DNA from: an uncultured Verrucomicrobiota bacterium
GTDB taxonomy: Bacteria > Verrucomicrobiota > Verrucomicrobiia > Limisphaerales > CAIYYI01
Direction of reading: 5' to 3'
DNA length: 64,000 nt
NCBI GenBank assembly: GCA_903930345.1
Contig: CAIYYI010000684.1
Coordinates: forward strand, 1-64,000
Made by a program: the position numbers and the translations under genes. Shown one piece after another: positions 45,497 through 54,663 of the stretch. Each line of letters starts with the position of its first letter. The stretch's first letter is position 1. The notes under the pieces were generated by a model. The model ran no database searches, was not told where the DNA came from, and saw nothing but the letters and a program-made list of their open reading frames with translations.

Positions 45497-46021
45497 ATGC
45501 AGTGCACTAAGCGCTGGGGAATCGCCATCCTCTCCGTCGCCGTGATTCTGGCAGTGGGCTACGCCGCCGCCTACTGGTATGGCAACCGTCCTGGCAGTGC
45601 AGTGGTGGTTGTAATGAGTCCGGAGTTGAAGGACGGTTTCCTCGTGATTTCTGTCGTGGCTACCAATACTGGACGCGTGCCACTAGTTTATCACGGCTGG
45701 CCTACCTTCGCTGATTTACAAGTCAAGACAGATCGAGAGTGGTCAAACGTTCCACAGCAGTACGTGTCTATGCGTTCTACTTTTGATGTTTTGCTTCCAG
45801 GCGGTTCACTGCGCTACGGTTTCAAGGTTCCGCAGCATGTCACCCACGTGCGGGTGGGATGTCCTTTCGAGACGGCTGGAATAAGGACTTGGATTTTTGC
45901 GCAGCTTAGAAAGGCTGGATGGAAGCGCTGTTATCAACTCTGGATGCCCATGTCAGGCGTGTTCCCGGATGGAACCGGGGAGGACGTTGAGTTCTGGAGT
46001 CCCGAGACTAAAGTAAACTAG
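45497..46021 (+). CDS. Small membrane-anchored hypothetical protein
   Basis: A 174-residue protein with one N-terminal helix (GIAILSVAVILAVGYAAAYW) and a beta-rich exterior: LVISVVATNTGRVPLVYHGW, VLLPGGSLRYGFKVPQHVT. The pattern, a helix followed by a VxNTGxxP strand, is seen in short verrucomicrobial surface proteins of unknown role and resembles the ORF at 3700. GC content is visibly lower than that of its neighbours, and it lies between the two copies of a 300-bp duplication, which suggests acquisition or rearrangement. Confidence 0.6.
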   Translation: MQCTKRWGIAILSVAVILAVGYAAAYWYGNRPGSAVVVVMSPELKDGFLVISVVATNTGRVPLVYHGWPTFADLQVKTDREWSNVPQQYVSMRSTFDVLLPGGSLRYGFKVPQHVTHVRVGCPFETAGIRTWIFAQLRKAGWKRCYQLWMPMSGVFPDGTGEDVEFWSPETKVN

Positions 46022-46043
46022 ATTAGCCCTTGGATTCAGTGCC

Positions 46044-46389
46044 TGTTGGCAATCGAACTGCCGGCGGCGCAGTGGTCCCGGAATCTCCAGGCCGCCGTGC
46101 GCAATGCGGTCGGTCAACTCCCCGAAGATCTGCGGATGGCGGTCATCCTGTGTGTATGGCAGGAGCTGAGCCTGGCGGTGGCTGCGGACATCCTGAACAT
46201 CTCCATCAAAGCCGTGGAATCCCGGCTCTAACACGCCCGGAAGCAACTCCGGGTCGCCCTGGTCCGGTATCTGCCCGCGTCGGAATGCTGACCTTTGGGC
46301 TGTTTCGCCTTTGACCAAAAGACCTTGAGCAAGGGAACATTAATGACATGCAATTAATGGCGAACCAGGCGTGCTTCAGCCAGCACGCC
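46044..46389 (+). pseudogene. Chimeric relic: fragment of the 47102 gene fused to ECF sigma 3' end
   Basis: Bases 46044-46096 match 47463-47524 of the secreted-protein gene downstream (three substitutions and a 9-bp deletion). Bases 46088-46389 match 44842-45142 of the ECF sigma gene and its downstream region. Both parents contain CAGGCCGCC exactly at the junction (46088-46096). The combined frame reads IELPAAQWSRNLQAAVRNAV and runs into a stop, because the TAT of SRLYRA has become TAA. It cannot make a working sigma factor. Confidence 0.85.
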
Positions 46390-46485
46390 TCTGGCCAACA
46401 GCGATTGGGCCATCGCACGAAGGTTTCCTTTGAGTCGCTGTCTGCGGTTCCTGGACTCCAGGAGCAAAGTGCGGGGTCGGGTTTT

Positions 46486-46659
46486 TTAGGGGATCAGCTC
46501 GACTGCGGAATGGGGACATTTTTTGTCCAGGGTTGCCCATTTCATCCCATGCTTGTGCGCCAGATTGCAGAAGTGAAAATCCGTCGAAATTCGGCTATTA
46601 TACTGGTGATTGGCCAGCAGCCAGGCGATGAGGGTTGAATTGTCCAGGAGATAGGTCAT
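46486..46659 (-). pseudogene. PIN-domain (VapC-type) toxin with deleted core
   Basis: A 57-residue ORF whose beginning, MTYLLDNSTLIAWLLANH, is the first strand and helix of a PIN toxin with its catalytic Asp. The end, LAHKHGMKWATLDKKC plus AVELIP, is the last PIN segment. The roughly 70-80 residues between, with the other acidic residues, are missing. The start overlaps the antitoxin stop as ATGA, the normal layout of such pairs. It is most likely an inactivated toxin. Confidence 0.7.
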
Positions 46660-46883
46660 GGAAAGTCGGCCAGTGCCTTATTGACCTCTTCCGCCGTGAT
46701 TTCACGGTCGGTCTCAATCATGAGATAGCCATTCTTTCTGGACAACCGGTAATTGCCTTCCGGTTTAAGCTTAACCAGACGTGTTAGCATAAAACCGGAT
46801 GGAATAGGTTCAACCTGATACTCTTCGCCGGGCTTGGCCTGGCGGATTCGCACCCGCTTGCTACTGTCAACAGTTGCACTCAC
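46656..46883 (-). CDS. Probable antitoxin of the decayed VapC-like pair
   Basis: A 75-residue protein if translated from the GTG at 46883; an upstream start (47003) would add residues with no family look. Core: RVRIRQAKPGEEYQVEPIPS, then GFMLTRLVKLKPE and REITAEEVNKALADFP, reminiscent of the AbrB-like antitoxins encoded before PIN toxins. The stop overlaps the toxin start by 4 bp. The antitoxin frame is intact while the toxin is not, as expected after toxin loss. Confidence 0.6.
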   Translation of the reverse strand: MSATVDSSKRVRIRQAKPGEEYQVEPIPSGFMLTRLVKLKPEGNYRLSRKNGYLMIETDREITAEEVNKALADFP

Positions 46884-47101
46884 GATGGGAATTTCCCACC
46901 ATTTCCCCTCGCTCGCAATCCCATTCAGACGGACAGTTTTGCCCCGCCCCACCTTTTCCGGGCGGCGGACTTCCCATGAACGGCACAACGCCCCCCGGAG
47001 CACGCCAGAACTTTTCTGTAAAAACCCCTACCAAAACCCGCCGCGCGCAAATTTATCGGTTTGCCAAAACCCGGGTCTTCTGGCATTCAATGCGCTCAAA
47101 T

Positions 47102-48688
47102 ATGAAGAGCTTGCGGATTATTGCTTGGGTGGGCGTTCTGGTCACGCTGGGTTGGGGCACCTCCGGTCGTGCCGCCACCGCCGGCGCCACCCTGTTGGGC
47201 TGGCACTATGGCGGCACCGCCCTGGTCCAAAAAAACCCCGACAACGCGGTGCTGGTCAAAACCTGGACCGCCCCGGAAGGCCAGGCGGTGCGGCAGATGT
47301 TGCTGGACAAGCTGGCCAAAACACCGGCCGAGTTGGTGCGCCTGCACCAGGGCGCTCCCACCGCCACCACCGCCGCCCTGATCCGCCCCCTGCTCGCGGA
47401 TTTGCTCACCCAGGAATCCGCCGCCCAGTTCGTCGGCACGCCGCGCCAGGTCACCGAGGCCGTGTTGGCGATCGAACTGCCTGCGGCGCAGGCGGCGCTG
47501 TGGTCACGGAATCTCCAGGCCGCCATCGAGCAGCTCGTCGGGGCCAAGGCCACCGCCTATAAGGCGGAGGGCGGGGAAGGGTGGCAGGCGGGCAAAAGCG
47601 AGGCGCAGGCCTGCCGTTTTCTCTCCGTGGGCCGCTGGGTGGTGCTGGGCTACGGCAAAGGGGATCTGCAAAGGCAATGGGTGCAACAAATCCAGAAAAA
47701 CGGTCGCCCGGCGGCCTTGCCGTTGGAAACCTGGCTGAAGCTGGAGGCTGACCTGCGGTGGCTGGCCACCTGGCTGCCGCTGCCAAAAAACCTGGTGTCC
47801 GAATGGCCGCATGCGCGCCTGGAATACGGCAGCCGCAGCGGCAGTGTGCGCACCACCGGCACGTTTTCCTTCCAGGAGGCGTTGAGCTGCAAACCCGAGG
47901 CCTGGGTGGTCCCCACCAGCATCATCCGCGATCCCCTGATCAGTTTCACGGCCTTCAACGGGGCCGCGCCATTCCTGGCCGCCCTGCCCTACGCGAAGAC
48001 ACTGGGGCTGCCCAAAATACCCAACCAGCTCTTCCTCTGGAGCCAGTCCGGCATCCCCTTCCTCTCCTACGGTGCCGCCCCGATGGCCGGGGCCTCCAAC
48101 CAGATGCAAAACCTGGCCCAAACCGTGCCCCCGCTGCTCCTCGACAAGCTTTGCCAGGACCGCGTGGGCGACTTCCTCTGGGCCAGCAACCGGGCGGAGC
48201 TGACCTGGCGCGGCCTGCCGATCATGGCCCCCAATTTGCGCGCCATGACGGACCCCGCCGGCCAGTACCTCGTCGGCGGCCTCTTCCCGCTGACCCCCAG
48301 CCAGAAGACCCCGGCGCCCACGGAGCTGATCACCCAGATCACCCAGCGCAAAAACCTGGTTTATTACGATTGGGAGATCACCCAGGAACGGGCCGCGCAG
48401 TGGGGCCAGGTGGTGCAGTTGCTGCCGCTCTTCACCCGCGTCACCCAGGCGCCCCTGAACCTGCCCGGACAAAAGTGGTTTTCCGCCTGCACCACCAACA
48501 TGGGCAACACCGTCACCGAGGTGACCATGACCGGCCCGCGCGAGCTGGCCCTGCAGCGCAAATCCCCCGCCGGTTTTTCCTCCTTTGAGCTGCTGCTCCT
48601 CGCCCGGTGGCTTGATGCGCCCGGCTTCCCCCTGGCGGGCTGGCCCGAAACCCCCGTGCGGAAACCGGCCCGCAAAGCCACCCCGTGA
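47102..48688 (+). CDS. Secreted hypothetical protein
   Basis: A 528-residue protein with a signal peptide (MKSLRIIAWVGVLVTLGWGT). I recognise no domain. Segments such as LAKTPAELVRLHQGAPTA, ETWLKLEADLRWLATWLPLP and LFLWSQSGIPFLSYGAAP suggest a soluble periplasmic fold. A fragment around residues 121-141 has been copied into the chimeric relic at 46044. A longer in-frame start at 46874 is less likely, since the signal peptide begins at 47102. Confidence 0.65.
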   Translation: MKSLRIIAWVGVLVTLGWGTSGRAATAGATLLGWHYGGTALVQKNPDNAVLVKTWTAPEGQAVRQMLLDKLAKTPAELVRLHQGAPTATTAALIRPLLADLLTQESAAQFVGTPRQVTEAVLAIELPAAQAALWSRNLQAAIEQLVGAKATAYKAEGGEGWQAGKSEAQACRFLSVGRWVVLGYGKGDLQRQWVQQIQKNGRPAALPLETWLKLEADLRWLATWLPLPKNLVSEWPHARLEYGSRSGSVRTTGTFSFQEALSCKPEAWVVPTSIIRDPLISFTAFNGAAPFLAALPYAKTLGLPKIPNQLFLWSQSGIPFLSYGAAPMAGASNQMQNLAQTVPPLLLDKLCQDRVGDFLWASNRAELTWRGLPIMAPNLRAMTDPAGQYLVGGLFPLTPSQKTPAPTELITQITQRKNLVYYDWEITQERAAQWGQVVQLLPLFTRVTQAPLNLPGQKWFSACTTNMGNTVTEVTMTGPRELALQRKSPAGFSSFELLLLARWLDAPGFPLAGWPETPVRKPARKATP

Positions 48689-48742
48689 ACGGTTCGGGTC
48701 CCCGGTGGCAGTTTGTCCCGGATGATGGTATCGTGGTCCCCC

Positions 48743-49483
48743 ATGTTAAAACTTGGCGTCAATATTGATCATGTGGCCACCCTGCGCGAGGCCCGTTACC
48801 GTGGCTGCGGCCAGGGGGAGCCTGATCCCGTGGCGGCCGCGCTCATTGCCGAAGCCGCCGGAGCCCATGGCATCACGGCCCATTTGCGCGAAGACCGCCG
48901 CCACATCCAGGACCGCGATGTCTGGCAACTGCGGCAGGTCATTAAAACCCGCCTGAACCTGGAGATGGCCAACGCGCCGGAGATTGTCGGGATCGCCCTG
49001 CGCCTCCACCCTGAAATCATCTGCCTGGTACCGGAGCGCCGGCAGGAGGTCACCACCGAGGGCGGCCTGGATGTGGTGGGCCAGGAGCAGGCCCTCCAGG
49101 CCACCTGTGCCAGAATGCGGGCCGCCGGCATCGAGGTGAGCCTCTTCATTGTGCCCGATCCTGAGCAGGTGGCCGCCTCCGCCCGCGTGGGCGCGGAGTT
49201 CATCGAGCTGCACACGGGCGCCTATGCTGAACACTTCAAGGATGCCACCGGCCGCCGCCGCGAGCTGGACCGGCTGCGCCACGCGGCCCGGCAGGCGCAT
49301 GATCTGGGCCTGCGGGTGAACGCGGGCCACGGCCTGAACTATGAGAACTTGCGGGCGATCCACGAGGTGCCCCACCTGGTGGAATTGAACATCGGCCACA
49401 GCATCATCAGCCGGTCGGTCACGACCGGGCTGGCCGCCGCCGTCGGGGACATGCTGGCCCTGATGGAGGGCTACTGCGGTTAA
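48743..49483 (+). CDS. pdxJ: Pyridoxine 5'-phosphate synthase
   Basis: A 246-residue TIM-barrel enzyme that joins 1-deoxy-D-xylulose 5-phosphate and 3-amino-2-oxopropyl phosphate in vitamin B6 synthesis. Signatures are [17 protein letters not shown] at the start, [41 protein letters not shown], and [10 protein letters not shown] near the end with [10 protein letters not shown]. The start at 48743 is used, since the family begins right before the [12 protein letters not shown] segment. acpS follows 12 bp later. Confidence 0.97.
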   Translation: MLKLGVNIDHVATLREARYRGCGQGEPDPVAAALIAEAAGAHGITAHLREDRRHIQDRDVWQLRQVIKTRLNLEMANAPEIVGIALRLHPEIICLVPERRQEVTTEGGLDVVGQEQALQATCARMRAAGIEVSLFIVPDPEQVAASARVGAEFIELHTGAYAEHFKDATGRRRELDRLRHAARQAHDLGLRVNAGHGLNYENLRAIHEVPHLVELNIGHSIISRSVTTGLAAAVGDMLALMEGYCG

Positions 49484-49495
49484 CCCGCTCCTCCC

Positions 49496-49873
49496 ATGAT
49501 CCTGGGCACTGGCATTGACATCATCGAGGTGGAGCGCATCCAATCTTCGTGGGACCGGTTTGGCGACCGGTTTGCCGGGCGCATCCTGTGTCCGGCGGAG
49601 CTGGAGTATTGCCGTCAGTACAAGCACCCGGCGCAGCACCTGGCGGCGCGGTTTGCGGCCAAGGAGGCCATCTCCAAGGCGTTTGGCACCGGCATCGGCG
49701 TCCAGCTCGGCTGGCAGGATATGGAAGTGTCCCGCCGGGCCTCGGGCGAGCCCTTCGTCCTGCTGCATGGCGCGGGCCAGCGGTTGCTGGCGGAGCGCGG
49801 GGGGCGGATTGTTCACCTGAGCCTCAGCCACACCGCCACCCACGCCGTCGCCGTCGCGATCCTTGAAAGCTGA
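49496..49873 (+). CDS. acpS: Holo-[acyl-carrier-protein] synthase
   Basis: A 125-residue enzyme that transfers 4'-phosphopantetheine from CoA to acyl carrier protein. Signatures are ILGTGIDIIEVERI with the metal-binding Asp8, LAARFAAKEAISKAFGTGIG, and HLSLSHTATHAVAVAI at the end. It is full length and directly downstream of pdxJ, a pairing seen in many bacteria. Confidence 0.97.
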   Translation: MILGTGIDIIEVERIQSSWDRFGDRFAGRILCPAELEYCRQYKHPAQHLAARFAAKEAISKAFGTGIGVQLGWQDMEVSRRASGEPFVLLHGAGQRLLAERGGRIVHLSLSHTATHAVAVAILES

Positions 49874-49923
49874 ACCCGTGCCGACAGCATTGCCAGCGCC
49901 CCGATTCGGCGTACACTGCCCCC

Positions 49924-51009
49924 GTGATCCGCAACATCATTTTTGACTGGTCCGGCACCTTGGTGGATGATTTGCCCGCCGTCTGGCAGGCCACCAACCA
50001 TGTCCTCACCCAGGCCGGGCTCACCGCCCTTTCCCTGGAGCAGTTTCGGGCCGAGTTCAGCCTGCCCTTCATCCATTTCTATGAGCGGTTCACCCCCGGC
50101 GTGCCGCTGGCCCAACTGGAGGTCTGGTTCCACGCCTCGTTTGCCGGAGCCCAGGATTCCGTGGTGGAGCTGCCCCACGCGCGCGAGTTTCTTAAATTCT
50201 GCCGCGCCTGCCAGGTGCGCACCTTTGTGCTGAGCACGGTGCGGGCGGATTATTTTGAGCTGCAATCCCAGGCCACCGGTTTCCGGGAGTACATTGACCT
50301 CCCCTATGTGCAGATCTGGGACAAACGCGATAAAATCCGGGAGCTGCTGGCCGAAAACCACCTCGACGCCGATGAAACCCTGTTCATTGGCGACATGCAG
50401 CACGATATCGACACCGCCCGGCACGGGGGCGTGCGCTCCTGCGCCGTGCTCACCGGCTACAACCGTCTGGACCAGCTCCGGGCCTCGCAGCCTGACATCA
50501 TCGTGGAGCACCTGGGCGAGCTGCGGCACATCCTCGAAACCCACGACGGCTGCCTGGAAAGTTATCTGCGGCCCGAAACCCAGGCGGCCCGCCAGCCCGT
50601 GGTGACCGTCGGCGGCCTGATCTTTGACCGCGCCGGCCAGGTGCTGATGGTCCGCACCCACAAATGGTCCAACCTTTGGGGCATTCCCGGCGGCAAAACC
50701 AAGTACGGTGAAACCTCCGGCGACGCCTTGCGCCGCGAGATCAAAGAGGAGACCGCGCTCGACATCGAGGACATCGAATTTGTGATGGTGCAGGATTGCA
50801 TCCACTCCCGGGAATTCTACCGGGACGCCCATTTCGTGCTCTTGAACTACACCTGCCTGGCCCGCCCGGGCGGGGTGCGGCTGAACGGGGAGGCCGAGAC
50901 CTATCGCTGGACCAGCCTCCCGGAAGCCCTGGCCCTGCCTCTGAACGAACCCACCCGCCGCCTGCTGGAAACCGTCGTGCGCCAGCGCGGCGAGGTCCCG
51001 AAACCCTGA
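49924..51009 (+). CDS. HAD phosphatase-like and Nudix hydrolase fusion
   Basis: A 361-residue two-domain protein. Residues 1-215 are a HAD hydrolase of the phosphoglycolate phosphatase type: DWSGTLVDD with nucleophile Asp8, LSTVRADY and FIGDMQHDIDTARHGGVRS. The usual second Asp of DxD is Ser10. Residues about 225-361 are a Nudix domain with a complete box near 256-278 (GGKTKYGETSGDALRREIKE followed by E). Both domains hydrolyse phosphate compounds, so a house-cleaning role on a nucleotide or its product is plausible. The fusion is unusual. Confidence 0.88.
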   Translation: MIRNIIFDWSGTLVDDLPAVWQATNHVLTQAGLTALSLEQFRAEFSLPFIHFYERFTPGVPLAQLEVWFHASFAGAQDSVVELPHAREFLKFCRACQVRTFVLSTVRADYFELQSQATGFREYIDLPYVQIWDKRDKIRELLAENHLDADETLFIGDMQHDIDTARHGGVRSCAVLTGYNRLDQLRASQPDIIVEHLGELRHILETHDGCLESYLRPETQAARQPVVTVGGLIFDRAGQVLMVRTHKWSNLWGIPGGKTKYGETSGDALRREIKEETALDIEDIEFVMVQDCIHSREFYRDAHFVLLNYTCLARPGGVRLNGEAETYRWTSLPEALALPLNEPTRRLLETVVRQRGEVPKP

Positions 51010-51022
51010 ATCCCCCACCCGC

Positions 51023-51376
51023 ATGGACCGCATTGAACTGGTCGACTTGGAGGTGTGCTACCGCGTGGGCGTGCCCGCCGGGGAGCGCGCCCGGCCGCAG
51101 AAACTGCTCCTCACCATTCTGATGGAAAGCGACTTTTCTGCGGCGGCCGCCACCGATGACCTCACCCAAACCATTGATTACTACGCCGTCTCCCGCCGTC
51201 TGCTCGCCTTCGGTGAGGGTCGTGAATGGCGGTTGATCGAAACACTGGCGGTGGATCTCGCCGAAATGATTCTGCGCGAGTTTCGCCCGGTCGCCGTCAC
51301 GGTGGAGGTGAAAAAGTTCATCCTGCCGGAGACGCGGCACGTGGCCGTGCAGGTGCGCCGTGAGCGGACTGCCTAG
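51023..51376 (+). CDS. folB: Dihydroneopterin aldolase
   Basis: A 117-residue enzyme of folate synthesis. It has the typical start MDRIELVDLEVCYRVGVPAGER, DLTQTIDYYAVSRRL with the substrate-binding Tyr, the catalytic-helix segment REWRLIETLAVDLAEMIL, and VTVEVKKFILPETRHVAVQV at the end. It lies 13 bp behind the HAD-Nudix gene, probably in the same operon as pdxJ and acpS. Confidence 0.93.
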   Translation: MDRIELVDLEVCYRVGVPAGERARPQKLLLTILMESDFSAAAATDDLTQTIDYYAVSRRLLAFGEGREWRLIETLAVDLAEMILREFRPVAVTVEVKKFILPETRHVAVQVRRERTA

Positions 51377-51444
51377 GCCCCTTCACCAGCGCGCCGTCCA
51401 AAACGTCTGCTTGTCCAGCGGCTCTTTTCGCGTATGCTGGGGAC

Positions 51445-53511
51445 ATGCCAATCCAACCGCGTTGCCGATGCCTCTCCGCCGCCCTGCTGGGACTGCTGTT
51501 GACCCTCCAAGTGGACGCCGCCTGGACTCCCCCCGCCGAAGACCGGCGGTATGTGGAACCGCGCACCCTCAACACCCCCCGCACGTTCCCTGAAATCACC
51601 TCCGCCCGGCAATGGCGCACCCGCGCGGCGGAGATCCGCACGCAGATCCTGGTGAGCGCCGGACTTTGGCCCCGCCCGCAGCAGCCGCCCGTCAAAGCCA
51701 TCTTCACCGGTCGCGCGGAATTCGGGGATTTCAGCGTGGAGCACGTGCGCTTTGAAACCTGGCCGGGGTTTTGGGTGGGGGCCAATCTCTACCGGCCGCT
51801 GGGTCAGGGCCCCGGCCCGTTCCCCGCCATCCTGAATCCGCACGGGCATTGGAAGTCCGGCCGCCTGGAGGACACGGCGGATTGCAGCATCCCGGGCCGC
51901 TGCATCAATTTTGCGCGTCAGGGCATGATTGCGCTGGCCTTTGACATGGCCGGCTACAACGACAGCCAGTTTGCCCAGCCTGCGGGTGCGGGCGGCTACA
52001 ATACCCACCGCGTGTTTGGCACGAACCAGACGGATTTGCTCTACCCCATCAGCCTCATGGGCCTGCAAACCTGGAACAGCCTGTGCGCCCTGGATCTGCT
52101 CGCCTCCCTGCCCGGGGTGGATCCCAAACGCCTCGGCTGCACCGGCGCCTCCGGCGGCGGCACGCAGACCTTCATCCTGGCGGCCCTGGATGACCGCCTC
52201 GCCGCGCTGGCCCCCATGGTGATGCTCTCCCACACCATGCAGGGCGGCTGCTCCTGCGAGAACATGCCGGGCTTGCGCATTGATTATTCCAACCTGGAAA
52301 TCGGCGCCTGCGCCGCCCCGCGCCCGCTCCAATTCACCGCCGCCACCGGGGATTGGACCCGGATGACCCTCACCATGGAAGGCCCGGCCATTGCGGGTGT
52401 TTATGCCCGCCTGGGCGCAACGGACCGGGTGAACTACGATCTCCTGCCCTTCAACCACAACTACAATCACGCCACCCGGCAAACCGCCTACCGGTGGTTT
52501 GGCCGCTGGCTCACCCGCCGTCCGGGCTGGGAATCCCTCCAGGACCAACCGTGGCCGCCGGCGGACACCCTTCCCTTGCGCGCCACCAACACCCCGGCGG
52601 CGGACGGCAAAACCGTGGCGGAAATGACCGAGTGGCTGCGCAGTCGCACGCGCACCCTGGCGGCGGACCAATTCCCCGGCGATCGCGCTTCATTGCGGCA
52701 ATGGCAAACCACCATGACGCCCGCCTACCGTCACGTGCTGCAAGTGGATCTTGAACCGGCCCACACCTGGCAGGAGGAACTGGGGACGGATGGCCAGGGC
52801 CGGCGCCAGGCCGTCACCGGCCACCGGGAACGCGGCAGCCGGGTGCCCGTGCTGGTCTTCCCGCCCACGGCCGGTCGCCCGCTCGGCTGGCTGGTGCTGG
52901 CCCATGGTCGCAGTCGCACCCAACTGCTGGAGGCCGGCGGACAACCGGGGGAACTCGCCCGGCAACTGCGCGCCCGGGGCTTCGGCCTGGTGCTGCCCGA
53001 ACTGTTCCTGTGCGGGGAACTCGCCCGCCCCGACCTGGCCCGCAAACGCAACCCGCAGTACAATTTTTTCACCACCTACAACCGCACGGACGCGCAGGAG
53101 CGGACCCAGGATCTGATCAATGCCTGCCACTATGCCCGCACCCTGGCCGAGGGTCGTCCCGTGGTGTTGTGCGGCCTGGCGCAGGCCGGCTGGTGGGCGC
53201 AAATGGCGGCCCCCGCTGCGGATGCCGTGGTGGCGGATTGCGGGCGCTTGGATCCGGCGGATGACACCCGCCTGTTGGACCCCGACCTGGTGGTTCCCGG
53301 AATCCGCAGCCTCAACGATTTTGCGGGCATCCTCGCCCTGAACGCCCCGCGCCCGGTCACCCTGTTCAACGCGCAACGGTTCCAGGCGGAGCGCCTCACC
53401 CCGCTCTACACGGCGCTGAAAGCCACACCCCGCCTGCAAATCGTCGCCGGGGAACTCGCGGGGGAGGAGCTGGCCGCCCGCGTGGAACAGGCCGCCCAGG
53501 CGGCCCGATGA
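51445..53511 (+). CDS. Secreted alpha/beta-hydrolase (acetylxylan-esterase/dienelactone-hydrolase-like)
   Basis: A 688-residue protein with a signal peptide (LSAALLGLLLTLQVDAAW). The first half is an alpha/beta-hydrolase: ILNPHGHWKSGRLED (oxyanion part), and the nucleophile elbow GCTGASGGGTQTFILAALDD near residue 235. FNHNYNHATRQTAYRWFGRW carries the expected histidine. The second half has another hydrolase-like segment (LGWLVLAHGRSRTQLLEAGG, VVLCGLAQAGWWAQMA) with the elbow serine replaced by Ala. Esters of plant polysaccharides are likely substrates by family. Confidence 0.82.
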   Translation: MPIQPRCRCLSAALLGLLLTLQVDAAWTPPAEDRRYVEPRTLNTPRTFPEITSARQWRTRAAEIRTQILVSAGLWPRPQQPPVKAIFTGRAEFGDFSVEHVRFETWPGFWVGANLYRPLGQGPGPFPAILNPHGHWKSGRLEDTADCSIPGRCINFARQGMIALAFDMAGYNDSQFAQPAGAGGYNTHRVFGTNQTDLLYPISLMGLQTWNSLCALDLLASLPGVDPKRLGCTGASGGGTQTFILAALDDRLAALAPMVMLSHTMQGGCSCENMPGLRIDYSNLEIGACAAPRPLQFTAATGDWTRMTLTMEGPAIAGVYARLGATDRVNYDLLPFNHNYNHATRQTAYRWFGRWLTRRPGWESLQDQPWPPADTLPLRATNTPAADGKTVAEMTEWLRSRTRTLAADQFPGDRASLRQWQTTMTPAYRHVLQVDLEPAHTWQEELGTDGQGRRQAVTGHRERGSRVPVLVFPPTAGRPLGWLVLAHGRSRTQLLEAGGQPGELARQLRARGFGLVLPELFLCGELARPDLARKRNPQYNFFTTYNRTDAQERTQDLINACHYARTLAEGRPVVLCGLAQAGWWAQMAAPAADAVVADCGRLDPADDTRLLDPDLVVPGIRSLNDFAGILALNAPRPVTLFNAQRFQAERLTPLYTALKATPRLQIVAGELAGEELAARVEQAAQAAR

Positions 53512-53525
53512 GGGGCACCAAAATC

Positions 53526-54461
53526 TCACCGCGTGTTGCGGAGGAAAAGGCTGCGCAGTTGTTCCGTGGCGGGTTCCAGATCCGTCAGCAGCCGGTCCCA
53601 ATCCACGGATAATCCCCGCTCCGCCCCGGGGGCGGCCCCTTCCAGCGCCCCGGCTTTGACCAGTTGCTGGAGCACCGCCTCCCCCTGCAAATAGGCCAGC
53701 AACTGCCGGGCGGCCTCCGGGTGCGGCGCCCCTTGCACCAGCCCCACCGCGTTGGGAATGATCAGCGTCTCCGGATGCGGCGGCACGGTGGCCACCGGCT
53801 GCCCCTCGGCTTGGGCGGCCAGAATGTCATCGGAGTCGGTCATGCCCACCGCCGCCTGGCCGCGCGCCACCATTCTGACCACCGAGGAATTCCCCTCCAC
53901 CTGCAGCGGCTGGTTGGCGGTCAGCGCCCGGCACCAGGCCAGCCAGCCTGCCTCCCCCCACCGCTGGCGCAGCGCCTGGAAGTGGGTGGCGGTGGTGCCG
54001 AACAGCGGATAGGCCAGCGCCACCCGGCCCCGCCACTGCGCGTTGGTCAGTTCCGAGAATGAGTGCGGCGCCGCCGCCTGGGTCAGCAGGTTGGTGTTGT
54101 AAACCAGCCGGCGGGTGCGCACCCCGAAGGTGAACAGGCCATTGGTGGCTGGGAACACCCCCCGCGCGCGCAGTTGCCGCGCGCGCAGCTCCTCATTGCC
54201 CCAGAACAGATCGCCTTGCGGATGATTCTTCTCCGCCAGCAACCGGTTGGCCAATCCCACGGTTTTCACCGCCTCGCTATCAAAGACCGGCTTCACGGCG
54301 ATGCCCGTCAGGCGCGTGAACTCGCGAAATATCGGCTCGGCATAGACCTGATCCTGCGCGGCGTAAACCACCACCTCGCGTCCCGGCGACCGGGAACATC
54401 CGCCCCCGAAAAAGAGGAGGACGGACAGCAGCGCCACCCCGATGATAAGCTTCCGTTGCAT
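53526..54461 (-). CDS. Extracellular solute-binding lipoprotein (Fe3+-type family)
   Basis: A 311-residue lipoprotein (lipobox FGGGC near residue 22). The binding fold is seen in VVVYAAQDQVYAEPIFREFT, GDLFWGNEELRARQLRARGV, WRGRVALAYPLFGTTATHFQ and AVGMTDSDDILAAQAEGQPV. This matches the AfuA/FutA-like family that binds ferric iron or other small ligands for ABC transport. No permease or ATPase gene is adjacent. It is convergent with the hydrolase gene, 14 bp apart. Confidence 0.85.
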   Translation of the reverse strand: MQRKLIIGVALLSVLLFFGGGCSRSPGREVVVYAAQDQVYAEPIFREFTRLTGIAVKPVFDSEAVKTVGLANRLLAEKNHPQGDLFWGNEELRARQLRARGVFPATNGLFTFGVRTRRLVYNTNLLTQAAAPHSFSELTNAQWRGRVALAYPLFGTTATHFQALRQRWGEAGWLAWCRALTANQPLQVEGNSSVVRMVARGQAAVGMTDSDDILAAQAEGQPVATVPPHPETLIIPNAVGLVQGAPHPEAARQLLAYLQGEAVLQQLVKAGALEGAAPGAERGLSVDWDRLLTDLEPATEQLRSLFLRNTR

Positions 54462-54663
54462 GGGCGGGTGATAACAGGGGACCGGGTCTCCGTCAAGCCC
54501 ACCCCGGCGCCGGGCCGCTCTGGCATCTGGTCAGGCTTGCTTTGGAAGAAGAATCCGGTTATTGTCCCGGCATGCCCCGTCGCCAACATGGCCGCGTGCG
54601 CCGCTTCTCGTTTGCGGCGTGCGGTCCGGCTCCCGGTGTCGGCGGCTGCCAATTGAACTGCCT

